Shown here: positions 1-5,946 of the stretch, in pieces
How positions within the stretch are numbered: the first letter of the stretch is position 1
Layout: each line of letters begins with the position of its first letter
Source: an uncultured Actinomycetes bacterium
GTDB taxonomy: Bacteria; Actinomycetota; Aquicultoria; CAJVYJ01
Length of the DNA stretch: 10,487 nucleotides
Direction: 5' to 3'
NCBI GenBank assembly: GCA_913009475.1
Contig: CAJVYJ010000052.1
Span: 1-10,487, forward strand
The notes under the pieces: model-generated
Database searches by the model: none
Told to the model about the DNA's origin: nothing
What the model saw: only the letters and a program-made list of their open reading frames with translations
Translations under genes and position numbers: made by a program

Positions 1-106
1 AGAAGGACGTGGACTTGGTGAATATGATAGGGTAGGGGCGGGAGAAGGGGGAGATTCGCAGTTCTGTACGCCGGTCTGGACATAGTGCGAATTTTATTTT
101 TTTTTT
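1..106. other. Non-genomic read tail (noise plus poly-T)
   Basis: This stretch lies outside the sequencing adapter at 107-172. Read on the minus strand, it is what follows the end of the adapter: a run of 10 A (T97-106 on plus), a short A-rich slur, then sequence with no coding or repeat character. This is the usual product of a read running off the end of a short library molecule. It should be trimmed and given no biological meaning. Confidence 0.9.
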
Positions 107-172
107 CAAGCAGAAGACGGCATACGAGATATATCAGTGTGACTGGAGTTCAGACGTGTGCTCTTCCGATCT
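107..172. other. Illumina TruSeq P7 adapter, left end (artefact)
   Basis: The 66 nt consist of the 24-nt P7 flow-cell sequence (starting CAAGCAGAAGACGG), an 8-nt index block ATATCAGT (131-138) and the 34-nt TruSeq read-2 primer ending GCTCTTCCGATCT. It is the exact reverse complement of 10361-10426, index included. It truncates ispF after the second base of codon 80. The hybrid frame beyond that gives the peptide DRKSTRLNSSH, a familiar contaminant string in predicted proteins. Confidence 0.98.
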
Positions 173-411
173 GTCTGCGCCAATAACTTTAGGCTGGAAA
201 TGTCCTTATATCGCTCATCGCTATCGGGAAAATGCGTACCGATATCACCAGCGGCTACACTACCCAGCATAGCGTCGATTAAGGCATGAATCACAACATC
301 AGCGTCAGAGTGGCCGGCCAATCCCAAGGAAAAAGGAAGCTTGACGCCCGCTAAAAATAAGGGGCAGCCAAAAGAAAAACGATGAGCATCAAACCCAATA
401 CCAACCCTCAC
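173..411 (-). CDS. ispF: 2-C-methyl-D-erythritol 2,4-cyclodiphosphate synthase, 3'-truncated by adapter
   Basis: IspF converts CDP-ME 2-phosphate to MEcPP, releasing CMP, in the cytosolic MEP pathway for isoprenoid precursors. Only 79 complete codons are genomic, about half of the usual ~155-160 residues. The next 22 residues of the open frame are adapter translation. The metal-binding residues D8, H10 (GFDAH) and H42 (VIHALIDAML) sit at the same numbers as in E. coli IspF, and the conserved GHSDADV (33-39) and GDIGTHFPDSD (55-65) segments are present. The start is GTG at 411-409, overlapping the ispD TGA by four bases (GTGA), with an AGAGGAG ribosome site about nine bases upstream. This implies translational coupling to ispD. 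The C-terminal half, which completes the trimer and CDP pocket, is not in the window. Confidence 0.96.
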
Positions 412-1103
412 TTCGCACTTCTCCTCTCAGATAATAGAGCTTTCGCGACTATAAAATCATTGTAAGTGGTAACTTTAATATTATCATAATCGCCCACGAC
501 TATCTCGACCGGCCGGTCTATCGCTTCTAGAATAGCGGCGTCATCAGTTCCCATAAATCTATTTTCGCGCGCCCAATCATGGGCGGACATTAACTGATTG
601 AATTTAAATACTTGCGGCGTTTGGGCTCGCCATAAACTCTTGCGCTCCAAGGTCCGCGTTATTAAAAAGTTTTTATTTACTCTTTTGATCGTATCAGTTA
701 CCGGCACCGCCGATATCGCTCCCGCGACGCTTGAGCACGCTTGGGTCACTTCATCAATCTTTTCCGGCTTGACCAGCGGCCGGGCCCCGTCATGTACTAT
801 GACTTTGTCCGTTCCCGCCGGCAATGATAATAGGCCTAAATAGACAGACCCCTGCCGATATTCGCCCCCACTGATGATGCTCATAACTTTTTTGCAACCA
901 AAACGGCCAACGATTTGTGTCCGGCAAAAATCAATTTGACCAGCCGCGACTACCAGCACCACCCCATCTACATAACTTGCCGCTTCCATAGCGACCAATG
1001 AGTAAACTAACAGCGGCTTGCCTAAAAGGTCGAGGTAGATCTTATCTCCATTACCACAAAAACGCCGGCCGGCGCCGGCGGCCACAACAATCGCTATATT
1101 CAT
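408..1103 (-). CDS. ispD: 2-C-methyl-D-erythritol 4-phosphate cytidylyltransferase
   Basis: IspD transfers CMP from CTP to MEP, giving CDP-ME, two steps before IspF. The 231-residue length is normal and the protein is a single Rossmann-like nucleotidyltransferase domain. The N-terminal CTP loop VVAAGAGRRF is at 6-15, with R14 and K21 matching catalytic R20 and K27 of E. coli. HDGARPL at 104-110 and VTDTIKRV at 135-142 (T137) are conserved, as are R154 and WRAQTPQVF at 158-166. The MEP-binding NIKVT is at 208-212 (K210, equivalent to E. coli K213). The ATG directly follows the yacL stop (TAAATG, no gap) with no strong ribosome site, so translation probably depends on coupling. It overlaps ispF by four bases. 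Both residues and synteny support the call. Confidence 0.97.
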   Translation of the reverse strand: MNIAIVVAAGAGRRFCGNGDKIYLDLLGKPLLVYSLVAMEAASYVDGVVLVVAAGQIDFCRTQIVGRFGCKKVMSIISGGEYRQGSVYLGLLSLPAGTDKVIVHDGARPLVKPEKIDEVTQACSSVAGAISAVPVTDTIKRVNKNFLITRTLERKSLWRAQTPQVFKFNQLMSAHDWARENRFMGTDDAAILEAIDRPVEIVVGDYDNIKVTTYNDFIVAKALLSERRSAK

Positions 1104-2168
1104 TTAGCCGACCCGGTCGTCTTTTATCTTTACAAATATCATTCTTCCCGCCGGTGTCTGCAGAACACTGGTTACCATGACATCGAGTGTCTCACCTATA
1201 TGACGCCGACCTTCCTCAACCACAACCATAGTACCGTCATCAAGATAGCCTACTCCCTGCCCGGCCTCCTTGCCGCCTTTAAGTATCTTTAATGAGATTT
1301 CCTCGCCCGGCAACGTCACCGGTTTCACCGCGTTGGCTAATTCGTTAATATTTAATACGGTTACCCCCTCAACGGCAGCAACTTTATTTAAATTATAATC
1401 ATTGGTTAAAATCACCGCGCCCATTTTCTGCGCCTGCCGCACAAGTTTAGCATCGACTTCACGAATATCATTATAGTCAGTCTCAGAGATTTCAATATCT
1501 ATCATGCCTTGAAGTAAGCGCAGGATATCCAGTCCCCGCCGCCCCCGTGCCCTTTTTAAAGAATCTTCGGAATCAGATATCAGCTGCAACTCTTTCAGAA
1601 CATAACGCGGAAGTATCAGTGTGCCTTCCAAGAAACCGGTTTTAACGATATCGGTAATGCGCCCGTCTATAATTATATTTGTGTCAATCAATTTCGGCTT
1701 TATCTCCCGCCCGACCGTCGCTACGGCTTTCGGCTTTCGGGCTTGAAAGATCCGGTCCAAATCCTCCCAACGTCGGCCGCCGACCCTGACGCCAAACCAG
1801 CCAAATATTATGAAGGCAAAGACCACATAGAAGAGCTTAACAAAACGAAATGAATCAGGAATAAAAAAAGCAGGCAACGATATCAGCAAAGCCAAAATCA
1901 AACCGATTAATAAACCGGCTATGCTGGAAATCAACTCTGAAAACGGTATTTTCTGGATATTACTCTCAACCCAGTTTAAAGTGCGCACCAAACGCCGGCC
2001 GATGACGCCTCCGGCAACATAACCGACCCCGGTACCAATAATGATAGAAATAATAATGACGTATAAACGATATGATAAGAGACCGGGAAGCCTAATTATG
2101 TTTGAGGCATAGGCGCCTGTCAGCGCACCCACCAGGATAAAAAGAAACCTAATTATTTCTATAATCAT
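1104..2168 (-). CDS. yacL: YacL-like membrane-anchored PIN-TRAM domain protein
   Basis: This 354-residue protein matches the family of B. subtilis YacL, found between disA and ispD. About four hydrophobic helices occupy residues 3-25, 34-56, 78-103 and 108-128. A PIN domain follows at about 158-280, with acidic residues where the nuclease site is expected: D162 in KLIDTNIIIDGR, E193, D239 and D257 in ILTNDYN. A C-terminal TRAM RNA-binding domain covers roughly 285-352. The architecture predicts a membrane-tethered, metal-dependent RNase. The substrate is unknown and activity is inferred from the fold only. The ATG at 2168 is the first start after an in-frame TGA. The immediate ribosome site is weak (GGGA), whereas a perfect AAGGAGG lies about 45 nt upstream. 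A promoter is visible at 2246-2273. Confidence 0.93.
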   Translation of the reverse strand: MIIEIIRFLFILVGALTGAYASNIIRLPGLLSYRLYVIIISIIIGTGVGYVAGGVIGRRLVRTLNWVESNIQKIPFSELISSIAGLLIGLILALLISLPAFFIPDSFRFVKLFYVVFAFIIFGWFGVRVGGRRWEDLDRIFQARKPKAVATVGREIKPKLIDTNIIIDGRITDIVKTGFLEGTLILPRYVLKELQLISDSEDSLKRARGRRGLDILRLLQGMIDIEISETDYNDIREVDAKLVRQAQKMGAVILTNDYNLNKVAAVEGVTVLNINELANAVKPVTLPGEEISLKILKGGKEAGQGVGYLDDGTMVVVEEGRRHIGETLDVMVTSVLQTPAGRMIFVKIKDDRVG

Positions 2169-2213
2169 TATTTCCCGGCAAGATCAATATATGCTTTTAC
2201 TCTTGTCGATATG

Positions 2214-2220
2214 CCTCCTT
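2214..2220 (-). promoter_or_regulatory. Orphan Shine-Dalgarno AAGGAGG in the yacL leader
   Basis: A perfect 7-base anti-16S complement lies 45 nt upstream of the yacL ATG and about 20 nt after the predicted transcription start. No ATG, GTG or TTG occurs at normal spacing. An open frame beginning at ATA (2212) reads through an IDLAGK-like tail and ends in TAA, overlapping the yacL ATG by one base (TAATG). The bases CGACAAG and CTTGCCG between the two sites could pair with one mismatch, which would bring AAGGAGG closer to the ATG. Which reading is right cannot be settled by eye. Confidence 0.45.
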
Positions 2221-2245
2221 ATGAAATACAACCACAATAACTATT

Positions 2246-2273
2246 ATTATAAAGCTTACTTACTTTTCGACAA
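2246..2273 (-). promoter_or_regulatory. Predicted sigma-A type promoter for yacL-ispD-ispF
   Basis: On the minus strand there is a perfect -10 TATAAT (2251-2246) and a -35 TTGTCG (2273-2268, four of six to consensus) with a 16-bp spacer. The predicted start is near 2239, giving a leader of about 70 nt. It would let yacL-ispD-ispF be transcribed independently of clpC-radA-disA, from which the segment is separated by an opposite-strand gene. Confidence 0.6.
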
Positions 2274-2280
2274 ATAATCA

Positions 2281-2311
2281 ATAATATATTACCTTCATAC
2301 ATAATATATTA
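2281..2311. repeat. Twin palindromes TAATATATTA, 20 bp apart (possible operator)
   Basis: The 11-mer ATAATATATTA occurs at 2281-2291 and again at 2301-2311. Each contains the perfect 10-bp palindrome TAATATATTA. The 20-bp period places both on about the same DNA face. The pair lies just upstream of the yacL -35 and 55-85 bp upstream of the plus-strand -35 at 2366, so a bound dimer pair could act on both promoters. The region is very AT-rich, so chance recurrence is a real alternative. Confidence 0.4.
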
Positions 2312-2365
2312 TACTATTAAAAATATTACTGTTACCTTAAAGTCGTCTAATTTTTTTAAATATAT

Positions 2366-2394
2366 TTGACAATTACTATGGCACTCAATAAAAT
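2366..2394 (+). promoter_or_regulatory. Strong predicted sigma-A type promoter for the four-cysteine protein gene
   Basis: A perfect -35 TTGACA (2366-2371), a 17-bp spacer and a -10 TAAAAT (2389-2394, five of six). The predicted start is near 2401, leaving a short leader of about 25 nt that carries the AAGGAG ribosome site. This is the best consensus promoter in the window. Confidence 0.75.
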
Positions 2395-2425
2395 TAAATA
2401 GTAATTTATTTAAGGAGTTGCCGGT

Positions 2426-2821
2426 ATGTCGGAGATACGTTGCGAAAACTTTCAAGAGAATGTTGACAAGTACTTGGTCAGACATCGAAGCATACTTGAT
2501 GTCATCACTAAGCTGCAAGATTCAGTCGCGCATACTAACCGCTCCATTATAAAAGCCGTTACTTCATGCGGGTGCTTGGAGATCAAAGCCCTTAAACAGC
2601 CCATCCCCAAGGATGTCTCTTTAGAGAAATTAAGTGATTATGTCCGCACGCATCTGGAAGGCGAGCTTTGTCCCGACTGTCTTGATAAAGTCGAGGCGGA
2701 ACTGGGCAAAACGCTTTTCTACCTAACCGCCTTATGCTCTCTTTTAAAGCTTGACTTGGGTTCGATCATCGATAACGAAAATGACCGTATCTCTACCCTA
2801 GGGATTTACAGCCTGACGTAA
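2426..2821 (+). CDS. Uncharacterised small four-cysteine protein, MazG-like C-terminal helix
   Basis: A 131-residue soluble protein on the strand opposite to all other genes here. The ATG has AAGGAG eight bases upstream (2412-2417) and a near-consensus promoter, so it is very likely expressed. The N-terminal part is helical (residues 5-46, with RHRSILDVITKLQ). A CGC pair (C48, C50) and a CPDC pair (C82, C85) could together hold one metal ion. The C-terminal ELGKTLFYLTALCSLLKLDL resembles the last helix of MazG-type nucleotide pyrophosphohydrolases, but the EExxE metal motif of MazG is not visible. From memory, similar proteins occur in Clostridia near radA/disA and are sometimes labelled DUF1573 because of the SCGC motif; I could not check this. 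Function unknown. The AT-only dyad 2827-2855 after the stop is at best a weak terminator. Confidence 0.85.
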   Translation: MSEIRCENFQENVDKYLVRHRSILDVITKLQDSVAHTNRSIIKAVTSCGCLEIKALKQPIPKDVSLEKLSDYVRTHLEGELCPDCLDKVEAELGKTLFYLTALCSLLKLDLGSIIDNENDRISTLGIYSLT

Positions 2822-2863
2822 TTCAATTTTATATATCTTCCTTTATATATTAAAAACATCTAA

Positions 2864-2887
2864 AATTTTGTGGTTGACGACAAAATT
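2864..2887. terminator. Hairpin between convergent genes, possible weak bidirectional terminator
   Basis: AATTTTGT (2864-2871) and ACAAAATT (2880-2887) form a perfect 8-bp dyad around an 8-nt loop. It lies between the ends of the plus-strand gene (2821) and the minus-strand membrane gene (2962), where termination is expected. The stem is AT-rich and no clean U-tract follows on either strand, so termination strength is doubtful. Confidence 0.3.
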
Positions 2888-2961
2888 AAAAAGATTCAGT
2901 TTGTTCTCGTTGAAAAGCTTAACGGTTGCCAAAGCGGGCTTGGATGCTTCCTCAAATATTT

Positions 2962-3282
2962 TCAAGCATTGACTATTAAAGCTATATTAGCGACGATAAT
3001 GTAGATGGCGAACAGTAGGCCGAATAAGCCCGGTAAGATAATAATAAAACTATAGAAACGCCAAAACCAGCTTTTTTGGCGCCAGCCGCGAGCGACTCTC
3101 CAAACTCCCGCGCTTATCAATACAAGCGAAACAATAAATAATATTATTATTGGATAGCGTCCCTTGACAACGGATATCCATAATAAGAAAAAATTTAAAT
3201 AACCCGCTATAATCAACAATAAACCTATGCCTAATCTTCTTAATTCAGCCTCATTCTCACCGTCCGCTGATGGTACTTCCAT
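2962..3282 (-). CDS. Small three-helix membrane protein of unknown function
   Basis: A 106-residue protein with a short charged N-terminus (residues 1-17, acidic then RR) and three hydrophobic segments at about 18-38, 44-64 and 75-104. WRVARGWRQKSWFWRFY (61-77) forms a basic, tryptophan-rich loop between the second and third helices. No family or catalytic motif is recognised. The ATG has AGGAG four bases upstream, a little close but usable. It lies 119 nt downstream of disA on the same strand and is probably cotranscribed. A weak internal promoter (TATGAT with a 19-bp spacer from TTGCAT) can be drawn in the gap. A membrane partner for the c-di-AMP or PIN-TRAM proteins is conceivable but purely positional. 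Confidence 0.7.
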   Translation of the reverse strand: MEVPSADGENEAELRRLGIGLLLIIAGYLNFFLLWISVVKGRYPIIILFIVSLVLISAGVWRVARGWRQKSWFWRFYSFIIILPGLFGLLFAIYIIVANIALIVNA

Positions 3283-3401
3283 AGAGCTCCTGTTCTTATT
3301 AGAGTTTTCCGCTACCGTCAGTATATATCATATTTCCCCATTATCTGATAGATGCAAAACCGGAACGCCGAAGTTAAAATCAGACTGGATTTTAAGCATA
3401 T

Positions 3402-4475
3402 TTAAACATAGCGTTCTAGAAGATTATACTCTTTTAAACGCCGCAGCCCTTCCTGAATAGCGTGTGCACGAATCTCACCCACGCCCTCGACGGTATCCAG
3501 CTCATTGACCGAGGCGTGAATCACTGTTTGCAATAGATGAAAATGGGCAACTAATTTATCCACTACTTTGATCGGCAACTTAGGAATGCGCCGCAGCAGC
3601 CGATAGCCGCGAGGGTGGACTATCCGGTCCATGACATTGACCGTCCCCTCGTAGCCCAACAGCTGAGATACTTTGGTTGTGTCGAGCAACTCGTCAGCCG
3701 ACATTTTATCCAACTGGCCGTGGACTTTCTTCGCCTTTTTAACATCCCGACAATAATCTTTGATTAGCATTAAAAAATCCTCCTGGACTCCGGCCATCAG
3801 CTCGTCCAGCTGCATACGGAGTAGCCGCCCCTCACTGCCCAATTCCCAAATATAGCGTTGGATTTCAGCAGCAATACGCTTGACCATCTGTGAGCGCTGA
3901 ATGGCCGTCGAAACATCGACCAGAGCCACTAAATCCTCAAACTCTAAAGCGTTTAAGCTGGATAACACCTGGTCCAGACTACTCTTATATTTTTCCAGAG
4001 TTTGCATAGCTTGATTGCCTTTAACCAATACCACCCGCAAGTCCTGAAGAGCATATTTAATATCATCCAGATAGAGAGAGACGACTTCGCGCCGCTGCGA
4101 TATTGATATTACCAAAGCCTTACTCTGCCGGGCAACCCTCTCGGCCGTACGATGGCGCATACCGGTCTCGGACGTGGGTAAAGACGAATCCGGCACTAGA
4201 TGGACATTGGCTAAAAGTATTCGGCCCGCGTTTTCATCAAGAACGATAGCTCCATCCATCTTGGCCAATTCATAGAGTTTTTGCGAGGTAAACTCGCAAT
4301 CCAACTTAAACCCTCCGTTGATTACCTTGGAAATATCGGTAACATCACCGATGACTATCAACGCGCCTGTTTTCGCGTTAACTATGTGCTCCAAACCGAC
4401 ACGCAACTCAGTACCCGGAGCTACTCTGATAAGAGCTTTCGTTAATTTGCTTTTACTTTCATCAATTATTTTCAT
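3402..4475 (-). CDS. disA: DNA integrity scanning diadenylate cyclase DisA
   Basis: DisA condenses two ATP into cyclic di-AMP and reports on branched DNA such as stalled forks or Holliday junctions. The 357-residue length is normal. The N-terminal DAC domain (about 10-145) carries both signature motifs, DGA at 74-76 and RHR at 107-109, within GMRHRTAERV. A helical spine spans about 150-285, and a C-terminal helix-hairpin-helix DNA-binding domain (DTVEGVGEIRAHAIQEGL) about 320-350. The protein should form the usual octamer. The ATG at 4475 has only a weak ribosome site (GGTG). It sits 112 nt after radA, its typical partner and a known inhibitor of DisA cyclase activity in B. subtilis. All catalytic motifs are intact. 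Confidence 0.97.
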   Translation of the reverse strand: MKIIDESKSKLTKALIRVAPGTELRVGLEHIVNAKTGALIVIGDVTDISKVINGGFKLDCEFTSQKLYELAKMDGAIVLDENAGRILLANVHLVPDSSLPTSETGMRHRTAERVARQSKALVISISQRREVVSLYLDDIKYALQDLRVVLVKGNQAMQTLEKYKSSLDQVLSSLNALEFEDLVALVDVSTAIQRSQMVKRIAAEIQRYIWELGSEGRLLRMQLDELMAGVQEDFLMLIKDYCRDVKKAKKVHGQLDKMSADELLDTTKVSQLLGYEGTVNVMDRIVHPRGYRLLRRIPKLPIKVVDKLVAHFHLLQTVIHASVNELDTVEGVGEIRAHAIQEGLRRLKEYNLLERYV

Positions 4476-4591
4476 ATTTTCACACCGGTTTTTTTGTTGT
4501 TGTGCCCGATTGCTACTCTATCATTTATGCGCTTTTCTAGCAATCCCGCATTCAACGTGCGACGTGAGAGCGTTAGGCGTGAGAGGGTCAA
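4472..4591 (-). CDS. Possible 39-codon ORF bridging radA and disA (doubtful)
   Basis: In the radA-disA gap one minus frame stays open. It can start at TTG overlapping the radA TGA (TTGA) and ends at a TGA overlapping the disA ATG (ATGA), a four-base overlap at each end. The peptide would be 39 residues and basic, opening LTLSRLTLSRRTLN, which mirrors the short CTCTCACG repeat in the DNA. There is no clear ribosome site. An open stretch this short is expected by chance often enough that the overlaps are the only argument for it. Confidence 0.15.
   Translation of the reverse strand: MTLSRLTLSRRTLNAGLLEKRINDRVAIGHNNKKTGVKI
4508..4545. repeat. 8-bp inverted repeat upstream of disA
   Basis: GATTGCTA (4508-4515) and TAGCAATC (4538-4545) are perfect reverse complements separated by 22 nt, in the radA-disA spacer 33-70 nt before the disA ATG. 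They could form an RNA hairpin or a spaced operator that sets disA expression apart from clpC-radA. No U-tract follows, so it is not an obvious terminator. Confidence 0.35.
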
Positions 4592-5943
4592 CCAATCATC
4601 TTCACGGCCTCCGACAACGTTTTGACCATGAGCAGTTCCACCCCTTTAGGGGTTTTAAGAGATTTGCGGTCCTGAAACGGCATAATAATTTTTTTAAAAC
4701 CTAACTTAGACGCCTCCTGCAGCCTATCATCGACCCGAGCAACATAACGAATATCGCCGGATAAACCGATTTCACCAAAGACCGCTATCTCCGGGCTGAT
4801 AGGCTTATCCAAATGGGCTGAAGCCACTGCCAGCGCCAGGCCTAAATCAATGGCTGGTTCCGTTACCTTGATACCGCCGACAACATTAATATAGATATCT
4901 TCTCGTTCCAAATGAAAACCGGCGCGCCGCTCTAAGACCGCCAGCGTCAAAAGGGCCCGATTAAAATCAACGCCGCTGGTAAGCCGTCTGGGTATGGATT
5001 GATAGGTATCAGTCACCAAAGCTTGCACTTCAACCAAGAGCGGCCGCGACCCTTCAATAGTCGCTACCACGATAGAGCCGGATGTTTCGGCCGAGCGCTC
5101 AGCCAATAAAATAGCCGATGGGTTGGAGACACTTTTTAACCCGTTCGCCTTCATCTCGAATACCGCTAATTCATTAGTGGCCCCGTAACGATTTTTTATC
5201 GCCCTGACCAGGCGATAAGAGTTATAATTACTGCCTTCAAAATAAAGAACCGTATCAACCATATGTTCCAATAAACGCGGACCGGCAATCGCGCCATCTT
5301 TGGTAACATGTCCGACAATAAAAACTGATATACCTAAAGTCTTTGCCATCCGCAAGAGTTCGCCGGTGCATTCCCGCACTTGGGTTACGCTACCGGGCGC
5401 TGAAGTCACATCCGGATGATATAAGGTTTGAATAGAGTCAATAATAAGGAACTTGGGGGCCAACTCCTTAACGCGGTTTTTAATGCGGTCCACCGCTATT
5501 TCTGAGACAAGATAGAGATTGTCGGCGACAGCACCCAGACGTTGTCCCCGCATCTTTATCTGTTGAATTGATTCTTCACCGGAAACAAGTAAAACCGGCT
5601 GCCCCTGAGTAGCTATATTTCCGGCCGTCTGCAATAAGAGCGTAGATTTACCAATACCCGGCCCCCCGCCCACCAATACCATAGAACCGGCGACAATACC
5701 TCCGCCCAGTACCCTATCCAGCTCAGCGATGCCGGTTAAAAATCGTTGATTTTCCTCTGTCTTGACCTGGCCGATCAATTGCGGTTTCTGTGAAGAAAAT
5801 ACCCACCGGGATTTTTCTTGCTCCCGCTGGGCCCTTTCTTCCTGTAATGTATTGAATTCACCGCAATCAGGGCATTTGCCCAGCCATTTCGGTGACGTAT
5901 AGCCACAATCCTGACAGATGAAAACTGTCCGTTCTTTTCCCAT
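4588..5943 (-). CDS. radA: DNA repair protein RadA (Sms)
   Basis: RadA is a RecA-like ATPase that promotes branch migration in recombination and repair. The 451-residue length is normal. Domains in order: a C4 zinc finger with C10, C13, C24 and C27 (CQDCG and CPDCG); Walker A GGPGIGKST at 93-101; Walker B FLIIDS at 165-170; the RadA signature at 250-254, here KNRYG rather than the usual KNRFG; and a C-terminal Lon-protease-like domain (about 285-451, with LGLALAVASAHLDKP and FGEIGLSGDIR) that is structural rather than proteolytic. The ATG lies three bases after the clpC stop, with GGGAG about 11 nt upstream inside clpC, so the two are almost certainly one transcript. The C-terminus looks complete. 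Confidence 0.97.
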   Translation of the reverse strand: MGKERTVFICQDCGYTSPKWLGKCPDCGEFNTLQEERAQREQEKSRWVFSSQKPQLIGQVKTEENQRFLTGIAELDRVLGGGIVAGSMVLVGGGPGIGKSTLLLQTAGNIATQGQPVLLVSGEESIQQIKMRGQRLGAVADNLYLVSEIAVDRIKNRVKELAPKFLIIDSIQTLYHPDVTSAPGSVTQVRECTGELLRMAKTLGISVFIVGHVTKDGAIAGPRLLEHMVDTVLYFEGSNYNSYRLVRAIKNRYGATNELAVFEMKANGLKSVSNPSAILLAERSAETSGSIVVATIEGSRPLLVEVQALVTDTYQSIPRRLTSGVDFNRALLTLAVLERRAGFHLEREDIYINVVGGIKVTEPAIDLGLALAVASAHLDKPISPEIAVFGEIGLSGDIRYVARVDDRLQEASKLGFKKIIMPFQDRKSLKTPKGVELLMVKTLSEAVKMIG

Positions 5944-5946
5944 ATA

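Noticed and set aside
91..106. Poly-T tract resembling a terminator tail
   Set aside because: It is the homopolymer that follows read-through of the adapter, outside genomic DNA, with no stem before it.
2309..2518. Minus-strand 69-codon ORF across the divergent promoter region
   Set aside because: It overlaps the strong plus-strand promoter and the start of the four-cysteine gene, and has no ribosome site or family signature.
4318..4704. Plus-strand 128-codon ORF across disA, the gap and radA
   Set aside because: It is antisense to two genes with intact catalytic motifs, lacks a ribosome site, and has a protein composition typical of a shadow frame.
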